Of a DNA stretch of 64,000 nucleotides, positions 1-11,146 are shown piece by piece. This stretch comes from Heterohyrax brucei. Lineage: Eukaryota; Chordata; Mammalia; Hyracoidea; Procaviidae. Both the position numbers and the translations under genes were made by a program. The stretch covers positions 113,125,431 to 113,189,430 of the forward strand of contig CM053146.1 of NCBI GenBank assembly GCA_028571685.1. Direction: 5' to 3'. Within the stretch, counting starts at the first letter, position 1; each line of letters starts with the position of its first letter. The notes under the pieces are model-generated. The model was not told the DNA's origin. It worked only from the letters and a program-made list of their open reading frames with translations, and ran no database searches.

Positions 1-595
1 GCAAGCTACTTGCTGACCTCTGTTTTAGATTTAAGTCACAATTTTAGAAGCAAATGCTTCTTTGATTTCTAGCCGTGGTATGCATTTTTGGATGTGTACA
101 ATGGCTTATTGGAAATGGTGAGTGTCAAGTAGCTGTTTTGAAAGAAGGACATGGGTCCTCAAAGAAGAAGGAAGAAGAAATTTCCTATGAGGGACAGTTA
201 TTTAGGTAGCAGAAAGGACACATTGTAAGTAACAGAGATCAGAAGCTGTTTTGTGATTACGTAATTCCTTGTATAGTGTTGGTAAAAGCCTGAAACCTTA
301 GGAAGTTGTGGTTACTCTTTTCTGAAGTCCTTCTGAGCCTTCATCTTTCCTGAACATTGAGTCGTCGTGATTTCCAAGGAAACAGAGAAACTATCTAGGC
401 ACAGTCCAGAAAATGGCTGGTGTACTTTGTAAGGAACAGGACTACTTTCCTTGCTAATTCTTCCAAACACAGTGCCCAATATCCAACTTTGGGTGGATGG
501 AGTAGAGATCAGAAGCAGCTTTCTCAGAACTGTCCTCCTACTTTTGACATATTCCCCTTCTTCAACCAGTACTTGGCTGCCATTTCATGGGCGAC
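1..595. other. Unassigned non-coding sequence
   Basis: No repeat family, exon-like ORF or RNA gene could be recognised here. Composition is ordinary A+T-rich mammalian sequence. Short open frames, for example at 420-644, lack any familiar motif or codon bias. Confidence 0.5.
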
Positions 596-1149
596 TGTCT
601 TAGTCACCTGCTACTGCTCTAGCAGAAATACCACAAGTGGATGACTTTAACAAAAAAATTTATTCTTACACAGTCCAGTAGGCTACAAGTCTGAATTCAG
701 GGTGTCTGCTCCAGGGAAACATTTTTCCTCTTTGTCGACTCTGGAGGAAGGTCTTTGTGTTGCATCAGTCTTGGTCAGGGAGCATCTTGGCACAGGAACG
801 TCAGGTATGAAGGATGAGCTCTATTCCAGGTGCTACTTTCTTGATGATATAAGGTTCCCAACTCTCTGCTTGCTTTCCTTTCCTTTTCTTTTGTAGGATG
901 AAAGGATAAAATGTGGTACAAGCCACAGTCCAAGCTTTACATTGGAGGTGGGAGGTGACCTTAGGAAGCATGTTAAAAACTCACCCTAATCCTCTTAAAC
1001 ATAATCTGCTCTCTTGACCACAGGCAGCTGCTAGGATTTATAGTGTAGGAAAATTACAAAATAGAGGACAACCACAAAATATTGGGAATCATGGCTCAGC
1101 CAAACTGCTACACACATTTTTCTGGGAGACACAATTCAATCCACGATGG
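596..1149 (-). mobile_element. MaLR (MLT1-like) solo LTR
   Basis: This is a non-coding long terminal repeat of the ERVL-MaLR type, read on the minus strand. On the plus strand it opens with the complement of an LTR 3' edge (TGTCTTAGTC), passes the inverted polyadenylation region (AATTTATTCTTACACAGTCC) and ends with the inverted LTR start (ACACAATTCAATCCA). The same blocks in the same order recur at 4399-4886 and 30266-30772, so this is a dispersed family. There is no internal retroviral sequence on either side, which fits a solo LTR. The assignment to MLT1 is from memory; an afrotherian-specific subfamily is likely. Confidence 0.75.
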
Positions 1150-1439
1150 TGACCAAGAGTGATCTCTGCTTTCTACTTTTACACAGATCAAAGCAACGCT
1201 GACCAGATCCGTACTGTCTCTTACTGTCATTCCCTGCTCATCAATAGCCTCTGGTTACCACCAAGGTACAAATAAGACCCTGGAAGCAGTCTAACCTATG
1301 AGGACACCCTAAGACCCACACCCATTCATACCATTTAGATAATTAGAAAATGGTCAGTCCAGTCAAAATCAGAAAATGCCTCTAAAAGGTAGAAAGGATT
1401 TAGTTAAAATACAGCTAGTAAAAAAAATCTTATTACTAA

Positions 1440-3414
1440 CTTTTCTGCCCCCTCCTGCGTTCTAGTTCTTGTCCCTGGGCTGGTGTGCCCCTTTAATCTT
1501 GTTTTGTTTTATGGGCCTTTCTAATCTTTGAATGAAGGGTGAGCCTCAGGAGTAATTTCTGTACTGAGTTATTTGTTTTTGTTTTTTAAATTATTTTGTC
1601 AATCTCTTCTCCTGTTATGGATCTGTTCAGATTTTCAACATCATTTTGTGTTAGTTTGGGTAGGTAGTAAGTTTCTATAAATTTCCCATTTCCCATGTAA
1701 GTATTCTATGAATTGAAATTGACTTGATGGCAATTTTTAAAAAAATAAGTTTTCAAATTTGTTGGAGCATGTAGAAGCCCAGCCAAGTGCTTTTCACAAT
1801 ATTTTGTTATGATCTTTTTTATTTCAGTTGGGTCTGTTGTAATGTTCCCTATTTCATCTTTTCTGTGAGTTGTTTACATCCTCTTCTGTTTTTCTTTGTC
1901 ACGTTGGCCAGTGGTTTGTTTCTTCTTGTTGTTCCTTTCAGAGAGCCAACTTTAGGTTTTGTTGATTCTTTCTATTGTTTTTCTATTCTGTTTCATTTAT
2001 TTTGGCCCTAATCTATGTTATTTCTTTCCTTCTGGTGGCTGTGGGCTTCCTTTGCTGTTCTCTTCCCCTTTGTTCATGTTGTGTAGCTAATATTTTGATT
2101 TATCCCTTTTGTCTTTTTTGACGTGTGAATCTATTTTTGAAAACTGATCTCTGGGCGCTGCCTTTGGTGTGTTCTAAAGGTTTCTGTACGATGTATTTGC
2201 ATTCTTATTTGACACAAGGAATTGTTTGATTCCATCTTTGATTTCTTCTATTATCCAGCGGTTTTTAAGCAGGATTTTATTTCATTTCCATGTAACTGAT
2301 TTTTTTTCTTGCTCTTCCTGTGTTTATTTCTACTCTGATGGTGTTGCAATCAGAGAAGGTGCTTTGTGTTATCTCAGTGCTTTGGCTTTTTTCTCAGAGG
2401 TTGCTTTGGGACTTAACATGCAGTGTATTCTGAAGAACATTGCATGTGTATGGGAAGGAACGTGTACTTTGCAGGCTTTGGGTGTAGTGTTGTGTATATG
2501 TCTGTGAGTTTAAATTGGCTAGTTGCATTCTTTAGATCTTCTGTAATTTTGTTGAGTTTCTTTCTAGATGTTCTGTCCTGTACCAAGGGCAGTGAGCTGA
2601 AGTCTCCTTCTATTGTGGAACTGTCCATCTCTCTTTTCAGTGCTGCTAGAGTTTGTTTTATGTGTTTTAGAGTCCTGTCATTGAGTGTGTAGATATTTAT
2701 TATGGTTATATTTTCATGAAGAATTGTCCCTTTAGTTATTATATAGTGCCCTTCTTTGTCTTCTAAGGTGGATTTTGTTTTAAACTCGTTTTATCTGAGA
2801 TTAGTATTGCTATTCCTACTCTTTTTTTGGTGGGAGATTTTTTTTCCATCCTTTTGCTTTTAATAAATGTACACCTTTGTTTTCAAGGTATGTCTCTTGT
2901 AAGCAGCACATTGGTGGATCCTGATTTTCTTTTATTAATCCTATCCGTCACTTTGTGTTTCTTTATGTGTGAATTCAGGCCATTTACATTCAGTGAAATT
3001 ATTAGTAGCTGTGACATCCTTGCTGTCATCTCATACTGCTTGTTTATTGTGGTGCTGGTGCTTTCTCTGTTCTTCTTACTCTGCTGTGTTGAATTCCTTT
3101 TGTTTGTGGATTTTTTCTTTTATTTCTTTAATTTTCTCAGATTCTGTTTTTACAGAGACTTTATGTTTTTCTTCTCTATTTTGATGAGCAAGTTTGTTAA
3201 CTTTTTTTGTGGTTACCTTGAAATTTACCCTCATCTTCTGAGGTATGAACCAGTCTATTGCTACTCGGTGTTGCCTTGCCTTCCTCTCCGTTAGAATGTT
3301 GTATACCCTCTTTTATTATTCTGATATTATTGTCATTTACAGATTAACTTTTTGTTTTCTTGTTTTAAATCTTTTAGTTTTGAATAGTCCTTGAGAATTC
3401 ATGTCCTAGGTTAG
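1440..3414 (-). mobile_element. Old L1 fragment: 3' UTR piece and ORF2 remnant
   Basis: The plus strand reads as antisense L1. A short 3' UTR-like block near 1440-1570 has a relative at about 54040-54170. It is followed by decayed ORF2. On the minus strand, 2413-2628 still shows an endonuclease-domain stretch with GDFSS, then DRTSRKKLNKITEDL, then LTDIYTTLHPK, which matches the LINE-1 ORF2 endonuclease around the GDFN motif. Stops and frameshifts are frequent, so nothing is expressed. The jump from 3' UTR to mid-ORF2 implies an internal deletion or two joined copies. The element continues after the LTR at 3415-3933. Confidence 0.85.
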
Positions 3415-3933
3415 TGTCATGGATTAAACTATGTCCCTCCCAAAATGTGTGTAGCCATTTGGCTGGGCCGTGATCCCCAATATTTTACGATTGTCCCCCA
3501 TTTTGTTATTTTCCTATGCTGTATGTTAAGGAGGATTAGGGTGGGATGATAAATCCCTTTTTAAGGTCGCCTCCCTGCTTTGTTGTAAAAGGAGTTTCCC
3601 TGGAGTGTAGTTTGTCCCATGCTTTGTCTTTTTATCTTACAAGAGAAAGGGAAGCAAGCAGAAAGTGGGGAACTTCATATCATCAAGAAAGCAGCACCAG
3701 GAGTAGAGTGCAGCCTTTTGACCTGAGGTTCCTGTACCAAGATGGTCCCTGACCAAAGACTGATGCAACACAAGGACTCTCCTCTATAGCTGACAAGGGG
3801 AAAAGCCTTCCCCTGGAGTGGGCATCCTGAATTTGAACCTGTAACCTACTGGACCATGTAAGAATAAACTTTCCTTGCTAAAGCCATCTACTTTGTGATA
3901 TTTCTGTTACAGCAGTACTAGCTGACTAAAACA
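3415..3933 (+). mobile_element. MaLR (MLT1-like) solo LTR inserted in L1
   Basis: Sense-orientation LTR beginning TGTCATGGATTAAACTATGT and ending GACTAAAACA, the typical MaLR edges. Near the 3' end it carries AAGAATAAACTTTCC, a polyadenylation signal region, followed by AAAGCCATC and the terminal block. It splits an antisense L1 that resumes at 3934. The flanking five bases (GTTAG and GTGGG) agree at only three positions, so the target duplication has decayed or the edges are slightly off. Confidence 0.8.
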
Positions 3934-4398
3934 GTGGGTATTTGACCAGTATGAGCTCGCACCCTAGATTTAGGCTGTCTTCTGATAATTGTTTATTGTT
4001 AAGCTGAAGGGTTCCCTTTAATAGTTTTTGTAAGTTTGATTTGGTTTGGTTTTTACATCGTCTCCCAATTTCCCAATTTCTGCTTTTATGGAAAATGTCC
4101 TAATTCTCCATCATGTTTGAAAAATAATTTTGCAGGATGTAGTATTCTTGGTTGGCAATTTTTTTTTCTTTCAGGATTTTATATATGTCATTCCATTGCC
4201 TTTTTTACTGAAATGTTTCTGCTGAATAATCAGAGTTTAGTCTTCTTCCTTCCCTTCTGTATGTGCCTTTTTGTTTTTCTTGCTCTACTTTCAGGATTCT
4301 TTGTTTTCGGTTTTAGTGAGTGTGATTATGATACACCTTGGTGAATTTCTTTTAGGGTGTATCCTATGTTGGGTTCATTGAGCTTCTTGGATTTTTGG
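3934..4398 (-). mobile_element. Old L1 fragment, ORF1 region
   Basis: Continuation of the L1 at 1440-3414 beyond the inserted LTR. The plus strand carries antisense ORF1 landmarks: a stretch like the CTD-coding region (GATGTAGTATTCTTGGTTGG; compare 24276-24295 in the intact L1) and GATTATGATACACCTTGG near 4323. Order and orientation are right for one L1 broken by LTR insertions. No frame remains open. Confidence 0.8.
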
Positions 4399-4886
4399 TG
4401 TCTTAGTCATCTACTGCTGCTTTAACAAAAATACCACAAGTGGATGGCTTTAAAAAGAGAAATTTTATTTTGTCACAATCCAGTAGGCTAAAAATCCAAA
4501 TTCAGAGTTTCAGCTACAGGTGAAGCCTTTCTCTGCTGACACTGGAGGAAGGTCCTTGTCATCAATCTTCCCCTGAATTGGAAATTTCTGAGGTGCAGGG
4601 TCCCCAGTCCTTTCCAAAGGATACATTCAGATCCAGGACTGCTTTCTTTCTGATGGTATGAGGTCCCCAAATCTCTCTGCTAGCTTTTTTTCCTTTATAT
4701 CTCGAGATACTGCCTAAAGGCACAAAACAATCTTACATTTTGAGTCCTGCCATACCAACACATTGCTGCTCATCCATCCTCATTAACATCATAGAGGTAG
4801 GATTTACAAAAGGAGGAACAGAGCACAGCACACACCAAGTTAAATTGCTACACAGAGTATTTGGGGAACACAGTTCAATGTGTGAC
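4399..4886 (-). mobile_element. MaLR (MLT1-like) solo LTR inserted in L1
   Basis: Inverted LTR of the same family as 596-1149. It opens TGTCTTAGTCATCTACTGCT, shows the inverted polyadenylation region AGAAATTTTATTTTGTC, and ends ACAGTTCAATGTGTGACA. It sits in reverse orientation to the LTR only 466 bp to its left, and both interrupt the same L1. A small open frame at 4488-4670 on the minus strand is LTR sequence, not a gene. Confidence 0.8.
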
Positions 4887-6184
4887 AGTTAGTTTTTCAT
4901 CTTTCATGATATTAAGGAAGTTTTCTATCAGAAAATTTTCAATGATCCTGTGTTTTCTGTCCCTATTCTGGAATTCCAGTCACTCAAAATTTTTTGCTTT
5001 TGATTGTTTACTACAATTCTCAGTGTTTTTTCATTGTTCTGATTTTTTTGTCAGATAAAGTAGTAACCAAACGTTTGTCATCTATTTCACTGATCCTGTC
5101 TTCCATTGTTTCAAACCTTCTCCTCAAACTTTCTATGACAATATCCATTTCTGAAATCTGGCTATTTATCTCTTAAATTTCTAATAGCTGTTTTTGTGTG
5201 ATTTCTAGCTGTAATTTATTTTGGCATTTTTGTTCTTTTATTATTTTCCTGAATTCTTCCATTTTTGTGTCTACATTTTCCATGAATTTGTCTGTCTTTT
5301 TCATGAACTTCTCTATTTCTTACACATTTTTGCCTGTTTTTTTTGTTTTAACTTTGGATAGCTCTGAATATTAAGAGATTTTAATCCCTATCACATATTT
5401 CTAGTACTTTTTATTCTACTAGAAAGTCATCTAGTGTTTTATTTTGGACACCTACTAGAATCATCCTGTTATTTTTTTTTTAATGTATGTATTTTTGTAT
5501 TGTCTGCTGCCATCAGCACAGTTGTTAGTTTCTTCATATATTGATGGTAGATTTATTTGTTTCATTCTGTTTTTTTTTTGTTCGTTTGTTTTATTTGGTT
5601 ATGTGTGAGCAGGTGTGCTATGCATTCTTTCTTCTCTGCTCTTCTGTAAGCACAATACTTTTTATCTCCTTGTCTGATGGAAAGGTCTACTTGCTCAGCT
5701 ATTATGCAGCAGGGCAGATCCAGCTGAAGGGGAGAGGCTGGGGTGGATTGTTTGTGACAAGCATTGGGTCCAGGAGGGTTGGTTGGGGGGTTAGTTCACA
5801 GCAGATTCCTGTAAGTCACACCTGTGCTGTTCAGGGATGCAATGCTCAGTGCACCCTGCATGTAGGCAGCAAGAACAGGGGAGGTCATGATGTGTTGTTG
5901 GTTTAAGTCTTAAGCATTATCTTATAGTAATATCTTCAGGGTTCTTTCAGTTCCGGAAAGTCTAGGGTCTATGAAAATTTTAATTTCTGCTTTACATTTC
6001 CCCTCTTTTAATCAAGATTCCAAATTCAGTAATGGTAGCCAGATATCATCCAGTTTTTCTGGTCTCAAGGCAAGAGAGAAAGTTTTCTAAGGAGACAGTT
6101 ATCCACATATTCCATATCCTTCTATTCTTGATGCTCTTCCTCTGTTGCTCCAAGCCAAGAGAGACTAATTTTCATTTCTTTTTT
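4887..6184 (-). mobile_element. Old L1 fragment, ORF1 start and 5' UTR
   Basis: Continuation of the same L1. The plus strand reads as the complement of the ORF1 coiled-coil region, with repeated pyrimidine-rich phrases such as TCTTCCATTGTTTCAAACC and ATGAATTTGTCTGTC. A more G+C-rich block near 5690-5880 has the character of an L1 5' UTR. The right edge is uncertain because the 5' UTRs of old L1s are poorly conserved. Open frames here, such as 5541-5906, are by-products. Confidence 0.6.
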
Positions 6185-7620
6185 TAAGGCTTACTATAAG
6201 CTTTTAAGACTCCAGGTACTCAGTAACAAACTATGAGGTAATACAGAAGTACTAAACGGATGTCCCGTGAAACCATGACCCTAAACCTCCAATCAAGGAA
6301 AGAAATTCTGAAGTTTTTGGTTGTACACAAGTAGTCTCAGCAGCTACTTTATTTATTTATTTATTTTGTAATTGTTGTGAATGCATCTATCACACTTTTG
6401 CCAGTTCAACTTTTTTATGTGTTAAAACATCTTGACAGCAATCACAACCAGCTGTGCAATTTACCTTGAATCAATGTTATTTTTCATCACTGTTAACTTT
6501 CTTTTTCCCTTTCCTCCTATCCATGATAACCAGCAATAAATTATAAACTTTATAAATTTGCCTTTTCTTGTGTTTTTAGTGTAAGTATGCCATACAATAT
6601 TTGTCCTTTTGTGAATGACTTATTTTACTTAGCACAGTGTCTTCAAGCTCTATCTTTAGTGCAGCGTATATCAAGATTTGCTTCTTCTACTGGCTGAGTA
6701 GTATTATACTATATGTATGTACTACATTTTGTTTATCCGTTCATCTGTTATAACTTCATTTCATGCTAAGGCTGAATAGTACTCCATTGCATGGGTATAC
6801 TACTTTTCATTTATTCGTTCGTCTGTTGATGGACACTTGGGATGCTTTCATCTTTTGGGTATTGTAAATAATGCTTCATTGATATGCAATTGTCTGTTTG
6901 ACTCCCTGCTTTCAAGTCTCCTGGCTAGATATCTAGGAAAAGGATTGCTGGGCCATAGGGTAATTCTATGTTTGACAATTTGATGGACTGCCAGTCTTTC
7001 ACAGGGTTCTAATTTCTCCACATCCTTGGCAGTACTTGCTAGTTTTCATTTTTCTGATAATATCCATCCTAGTGGATGTAAAGTGGTATCTCATTGTGAT
7101 TTTGATTTGCATTTTCCTAGTGGCTAATAACATTAAATATCTTTTATGTGCTTATTGGCCTTTTATTTTATTTTATTTTAGGAGAAATGTCTATTCAAGT
7201 CTTTTGTCTATTTCTAAATTGGGTTGTCTTTTTCCTGTTAACTTGCATTTTTAATTTTTAGAAATATCATAAAATTTCTCCGTATAGCAGTTATGCTAAT
7301 ACACACTTCCACCAACCACATACAAACAAGCCTGTTAACCTATTTATGCTCCTTAATGGTGTTACCAACACTTTTGATCACTGCCAGCCTGATAGTTTAA
7401 AATAGTGTCTCATCACTGAATTAATCTGCACTTTTTATTTTATTAATTGGATTTTCACCTCTTCATATAGTTAAGAACCATTCATACTTCTTTTTCTGTG
7501 AAGTGTCTGCTAACATTCTTTGCTGATTCTTTCAGCTGTACCATTGGCTTTTCATTGCAGAATCTCTTAAAGAAGCTATCCTTTTGCCTGTAATTCTTTC
7601 ATTTTAGAGAAGAGTTAGAT
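6185..7620 (-). mobile_element. Old L1 3' end (3' UTR and ORF2 C-terminus), antisense
   Basis: A separate L1 fragment. Near 6200 it has the 3' UTR phrase CTTTTAAGACTCCAGG, also seen near 13433 and 19557. From about 6550 to 7260 follow the complements of the conserved ORF2 C-terminal region, including ACTCCATTGCATGGGTATAC, GATTGCTGGGCCATAGGGTA and AAGTGGTATCTCATTGTGA. The part after 7265 is a further, more diverged copy of the same region. No open frame survives. Confidence 0.8.
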
Positions 7621-7634
7621 GTAAACTTATTGTT

Positions 7635-7765
7635 TCATTATTCACTCAGCAACCTTAAATACCCGCTCCATGCCAGGTGCTACACTTGTCACAGGAGTTA
7701 TATGCAGCCCTTGTCCTCAGAAGGCTCTTGGGTTAGTGGGACATGTAATTGTCGTACATAGTTTC
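7635..7765 (+). mobile_element. Possible L2/MIR-family fragment
   Basis: The phrases TTCACTCAGCAACC, CATGCCAGGTGCTACACTTG and CCCTTGTCCTCAGAAGGCT follow the order of the L2/MIR3-type 3' region (number of cases, size range, damaged stock wording aside, a well known dispersed block). Divergence is high and the boundaries are guesses. Confidence 0.35.
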
Positions 7766-7779
7766 CTTTGTTTGTTTCT

Positions 7780-7957
7780 TTGTTTCTCTCTCTCTCCATT
7801 CCCTCTCTCCCTCTTTCTTCCCTCCCTCCCTCCCTCCCTCTCTCTCTTTCTTTCTTTCTCTTACTTTTTTATCTCTCTCCTCTCGCTTCCTCCCTCCATC
7901 TCTCCATCCCTCTTTCCTTTGTCCCTCCCTCCCTCCCTGACTTCCTTCCTTCCTTTT
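7780..7957 (+). repeat. Polypyrimidine microsatellite (CT/CCTT/TCCC)n
   Basis: About 175 bases are almost pure C and T on the plus strand, with runs of TCTC, CCCT and CCTT units. Three overlapping Ser/Leu/Pro-rich open frames exist only because of this tract and should not be read as genes. Such tracts can adopt triplex structures; nothing here shows a function. Confidence 0.95.
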
Positions 7958-8078
7958 AAAAAAATTAAGTTATTGATATGGACCTCAATAGTGGGACACT
8001 ACCTAACTTGTGGAAGAAATGGAATAAGTTCAGAAAATTATTTGGGAAATGAGTGACACCAGCTGAATCTTAAAGCAC

Positions 8079-8245
8079 AAACCAAACCAAAACCCACTGT
8101 CATCAAGTCGATTCTGACTCATATAGACCCTATAGGACAGAGTAGAAGTGCTCCATGGAGTTTCCAAGATGTGCTTGGTGGATTTCAACTGTCAACCTTT
8201 TGGTTAGCAGCAGTAGCACTTAACCGCTACATGACCAGGATTTCC
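8079..8245 (-). mobile_element. AfroSINE, short form
   Basis: Complement of an AfroSINE. It starts with the inverted A/C-rich tail (ACCAAACCAAAACCCACTGT), then GTCGATTCTGACTCAT and CCTATAGGACAGAGTAG, and ends with the inverted tRNA-related head (GGTTAGCAGCAGTAGCACTT). The head would hold the RNA polymerase III A and B boxes. The middle block of the long form is absent. Confidence 0.9.
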
Positions 8246-8366
8246 TTAAAGGGTAAAGGAAAGTTAAATTAGCCAGATGATGGAGGGTAAGTTAGCATTT
8301 CAGGTAGAGAAGCCAACTTATACAACAATATAAGCATGGTGCCTTCAAAGAGTTGAGAATGTGACA

Positions 8367-8550
8367 TTAGATGGGCTGCTAACTGACAGGTTGGCAGTTG
8401 AGACCCACCAACTGTTCCACTGGAGAATGACTTGGTGGTCTGCTTCCGTGATGATTTATGGTGTTGGAAACTTTATGGGGCAGCTGTAGTCTGTCCTATA
8501 GTTTGCTACGCGTCAGAACTGACTTGACAGCAATGGATTTGGTGTTTTGA
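8367..8550 (+). mobile_element. AfroSINE, diverged
   Basis: Sense copy: GCTGCTAACTGACAGGTTGG, a degenerate B box region (GGCAGTTGAGACCCACC), then TCTGTCCTATAG and the tail ACTTGACAGCAATGG. The first tRNA-like part (A box) is missing or unrecognisable, and an extra 35 bp or so lies between the head and body. Confidence 0.75.
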
Positions 8551-8570
8551 ATTTCTGTGCAGGGGGATTC

Positions 8571-8757
8571 CATGGATAGTACACACGGTTAATGTGCTTA
8601 AGTGCTAACCGTAAGGAAGGAAGTTCAAGTCTACCCAGGGGTGTGTCAGAAGACTGACCTGACAACCTACTTCCAAAATATCAGCCTATGGAGCACAGCT
8701 CTCCTCTGACACACATAGGGTCTCCATGATTCATAACTGACCAGGTGTCAACTACTT
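8571..8757 (+). mobile_element. AfroSINE, long variant
   Basis: Sense copy of a longer SINE type. The head contains GGTTAATGTGCTTAAGTGCT and AAGTTCAAGTCTACCCAGG, followed by ACCTACTTCCAAAATATCAG and CTATGGAGCACAGCTCTCC. The tail is the shared ACATAGGGTCTCCATGA block. It lies head to tail directly after the copy at 8367-8550. Confidence 0.75.
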
Positions 8758-9044
8758 TTTTAATTGGTTGGGTGCATGTTAAATGTTGGAGAGTGTAGTA
8801 GATGAGACTATCAGTGTAGACTGACATCTTAATAAGATAAACTCTTTATGCTAAGGAATTTGGGTTTTTGCTCCAGGGTTGTAGAAAGCCAAAAAAAGAT
8901 GTATTTTTAAAATCTACATTAAAATTACTATTTATAATTAATAGCCTTATGTTACAAAAAGCTTCAGAATTAAAACTGAAAGCTTTTCTCCTCTTTGTCC
9001 TTTCCCTTACAGTTCTATTCCTTAAAGGGTACCATTTTTTGCAG

Positions 9045-9550
9045 TTTCTATTTAACTACTTTAAAAGCATTAAAAACAAAGATATTCACCTTGAAGACAA
9101 AGGTGCACCTAACCCAAGTCATGATGTTTTCAAACACTTCATACACATGCAAAAGCTGGATGTATACAAGGAAGACTGAAGATGAACTGATGCCTTTGAA
9201 TAATGGTGTGGGCAATGAATATTAAATATACCATGGACTGTTGTAAGAATGAACCTATCTTTCTTGGGAGAAGATGGCCAGAAAGCTTCTTAGAAGCAAG
9301 GATGGCTAGACTTCATATTACCTATTTTAGATGTGTTATCAGGAGGAATCAGGCCCTGGAGAAGCACATCATGCTTGGCAAAGTGGAGGGGCAGAAAAAA
9401 GGGGAAAATTGTAATGAGATAGATTGACAGTGGCTGCAACAAAAGAATAAAGTGTGACAAAGATTGTAAGGATGGTACAGGACAGGGCAGTGTTTCTGTT
9501 GTACATAGGTCACTAGGAGTGAGAGCATGCTGGATAACATCTAATAATAA
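9045..9550 (+). mobile_element. AfroRTE LINE fragment, 3' end
   Basis: Sense RTE. The old frame still shows LKALKTKIFTLKTKVHLTQ, the block that follows the reverse transcriptase in RTE/BovB proteins. Further on come GAAGCAAGGATGGCTAG and GGCCCTGGAGAAGCACATCA, which correspond to the same blocks at 59940-60030. The tail near 9500 (GTACATAGGTCACTAGGAGT) is the 3' terminus shared with AfroSINEs. The copy is truncated at its 5' side and riddled with lesions. Confidence 0.85.
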
Positions 9551-10950
9551 CAGAAGTTACTTCTGTAATGCTAAATAAGATGCTTATTTTTCATTTCTTA
9601 ATTCATCAAACTTAATATGAGTTTATGCATTCTTCCCTATGAATGATGAACTTAGCTTACTTTTGTTAACCTCACCCCCTCATTTATTTCTGGAAGCATT
9701 TTAAGTAGTGTAACCAAGTTAGATTTATACATCTAGAAGATGATTTTGCTAGCAGGTAAAGGGTGTTTGACAGCTGTTGTAGTAAGTCAGGGAAGGAAGT
9801 GGGTAAGAAAAGATGAGATAGTAAGAGGTACTTTGTGGATGGAAAGGAGTGGACTGGTGACTGACCAGATGTTAGAGAAAGGGAGAAGATCAACTCCCTG
9901 AGTGCAGGATGGTGCTGCAGTTCAATATAAAGAAGAGAAAATTTCACATTTACTCTAAAAGAGAAGAAAACTCTAAATCTGAAGGTGTGGTCAACAGTGT
10001 CCACCTGGTAAGTGAGGTTTGGGATGAATTAGGCCTTTGGGTTTAACAACCTGAGATCTTGGCCAGACTAAGTTGTAGTGAGATGATGGCAGTAGGATGC
10101 CAAGAGAGTAGAATTTACCTCAAGAAAGCTTTTTTGGCACCTGAGTTCTTCTATGTGTCTGGGGGCTTCTTGAAGGTAAGTTCCACATCTCACCTGTGTT
10201 GGTATCTCCATAGTCCTGCATAGTAACCGGGTCATGGCAGGCACTCAGAGGTTTGTTGATTGCAGGAAGATGAGGAGAAAAATAGAGTAAGGAAAATGTT
10301 ATTATTGTTGTTAGAAGGCAAAGTGTTACGCTGTTTGTATACTCAGAAAAGATGGGATACAATAGACAGGAAGAAATGGAAACTGAAGGAATAAGGGAAA
10401 ATCATGAATAGTGAACACTCCCTGAGAAGAGAAGCAGGGAAGGAGGGGTGGGAAATGTTGAGTCCTGGAAAGATGGGATGGGAATTCTGGAGTTGGGTGG
10501 AGCAGTGAACTTGGCCTAAAGAAGGGAAACTTGTCTTCTTACACACATAAGAGTGGACAGAGCACACAGAACACCCGTTATTCTTAGAGCTCAGGGAAAT
10601 GTCATTTGTACAACTACTCCTGACCTGTTTGCTACGTAGTGCACTGGATGGGAAAAAGAAAGGACTTTGAGGGACTGGTTCCTATAGAACCAGTTTTATT
10701 CTTCCCTCGATGCAAAATGCAGAGGGTGATTCATATCAGAGATGCTAAAACAAATCACTGAAGTCTGTATTGTGTTCAAGTATGGACAGAATTGTTGACT
10801 CCATGCTTTGGCTCAAAACCAAGATCAAATGAATATGTGGAGGTTGTTACCTAAACCTACAAATAGTGATGAAATGTCTCAGTGCCTTCTCTTACCTCTG
10901 TACTGCATCTCTGTTCTGTTATTTATTGATAGCTAACAAACCATTCCAAG
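9551..10950. other. Unassigned sequence with one L2-like tail
   Basis: Mostly unrecognised. The segment 10165-10262 (GCTTCTTGAAGGTAAG, then GCAGGCACTCAGAGGTTTGT) resembles an L2 3' terminus on the plus strand. An A+G-rich part (9780-9970 and 10340-10520) generates minus-strand open frames of 74-106 residues without recognisable domains. Confidence 0.45.
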
Positions 10951-11110
10951 TTAGTTGTTGTTGTTAGGTGCCATTGAGTCAGTTCCAACTTACAGCAATC
11001 CTATGTACAACAGAGTGAAACACTGCTCAGTCCTGCACCATCCTCACAATCCTTGTTATGTTTGAGCCCGCTGTTGCAGCCACTGTGTCAGTCCACCTCA
11101 CTGAGGGTCT

Positions 11111-11146
11111 TCTTTCTCTCTCTCTCTCTCTCTTTTTTTTTTTTTC
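11111..11146 (+). repeat. (CT)n and T-run microsatellite
   Basis: Alternating TC followed by about 13 T residues, inside RTE copy A, at the place where other copies read CTTCCTCTTTCTTGCTG (compare 18563). It is probably an expansion of that pyrimidine block. Confidence 0.85.

Noticed and set aside
2827..3294. 155-codon plus-strand hydrophobic frame resembling a membrane protein
   Set aside because: Antisense of old L1 ORF2. The Phe/Leu richness comes from the complement of an A-rich element.
7670..8056. 128-codon frame and two overlapping frames rich in Ser, Leu and Pro
   Set aside because: All are readings of the polypyrimidine microsatellite.
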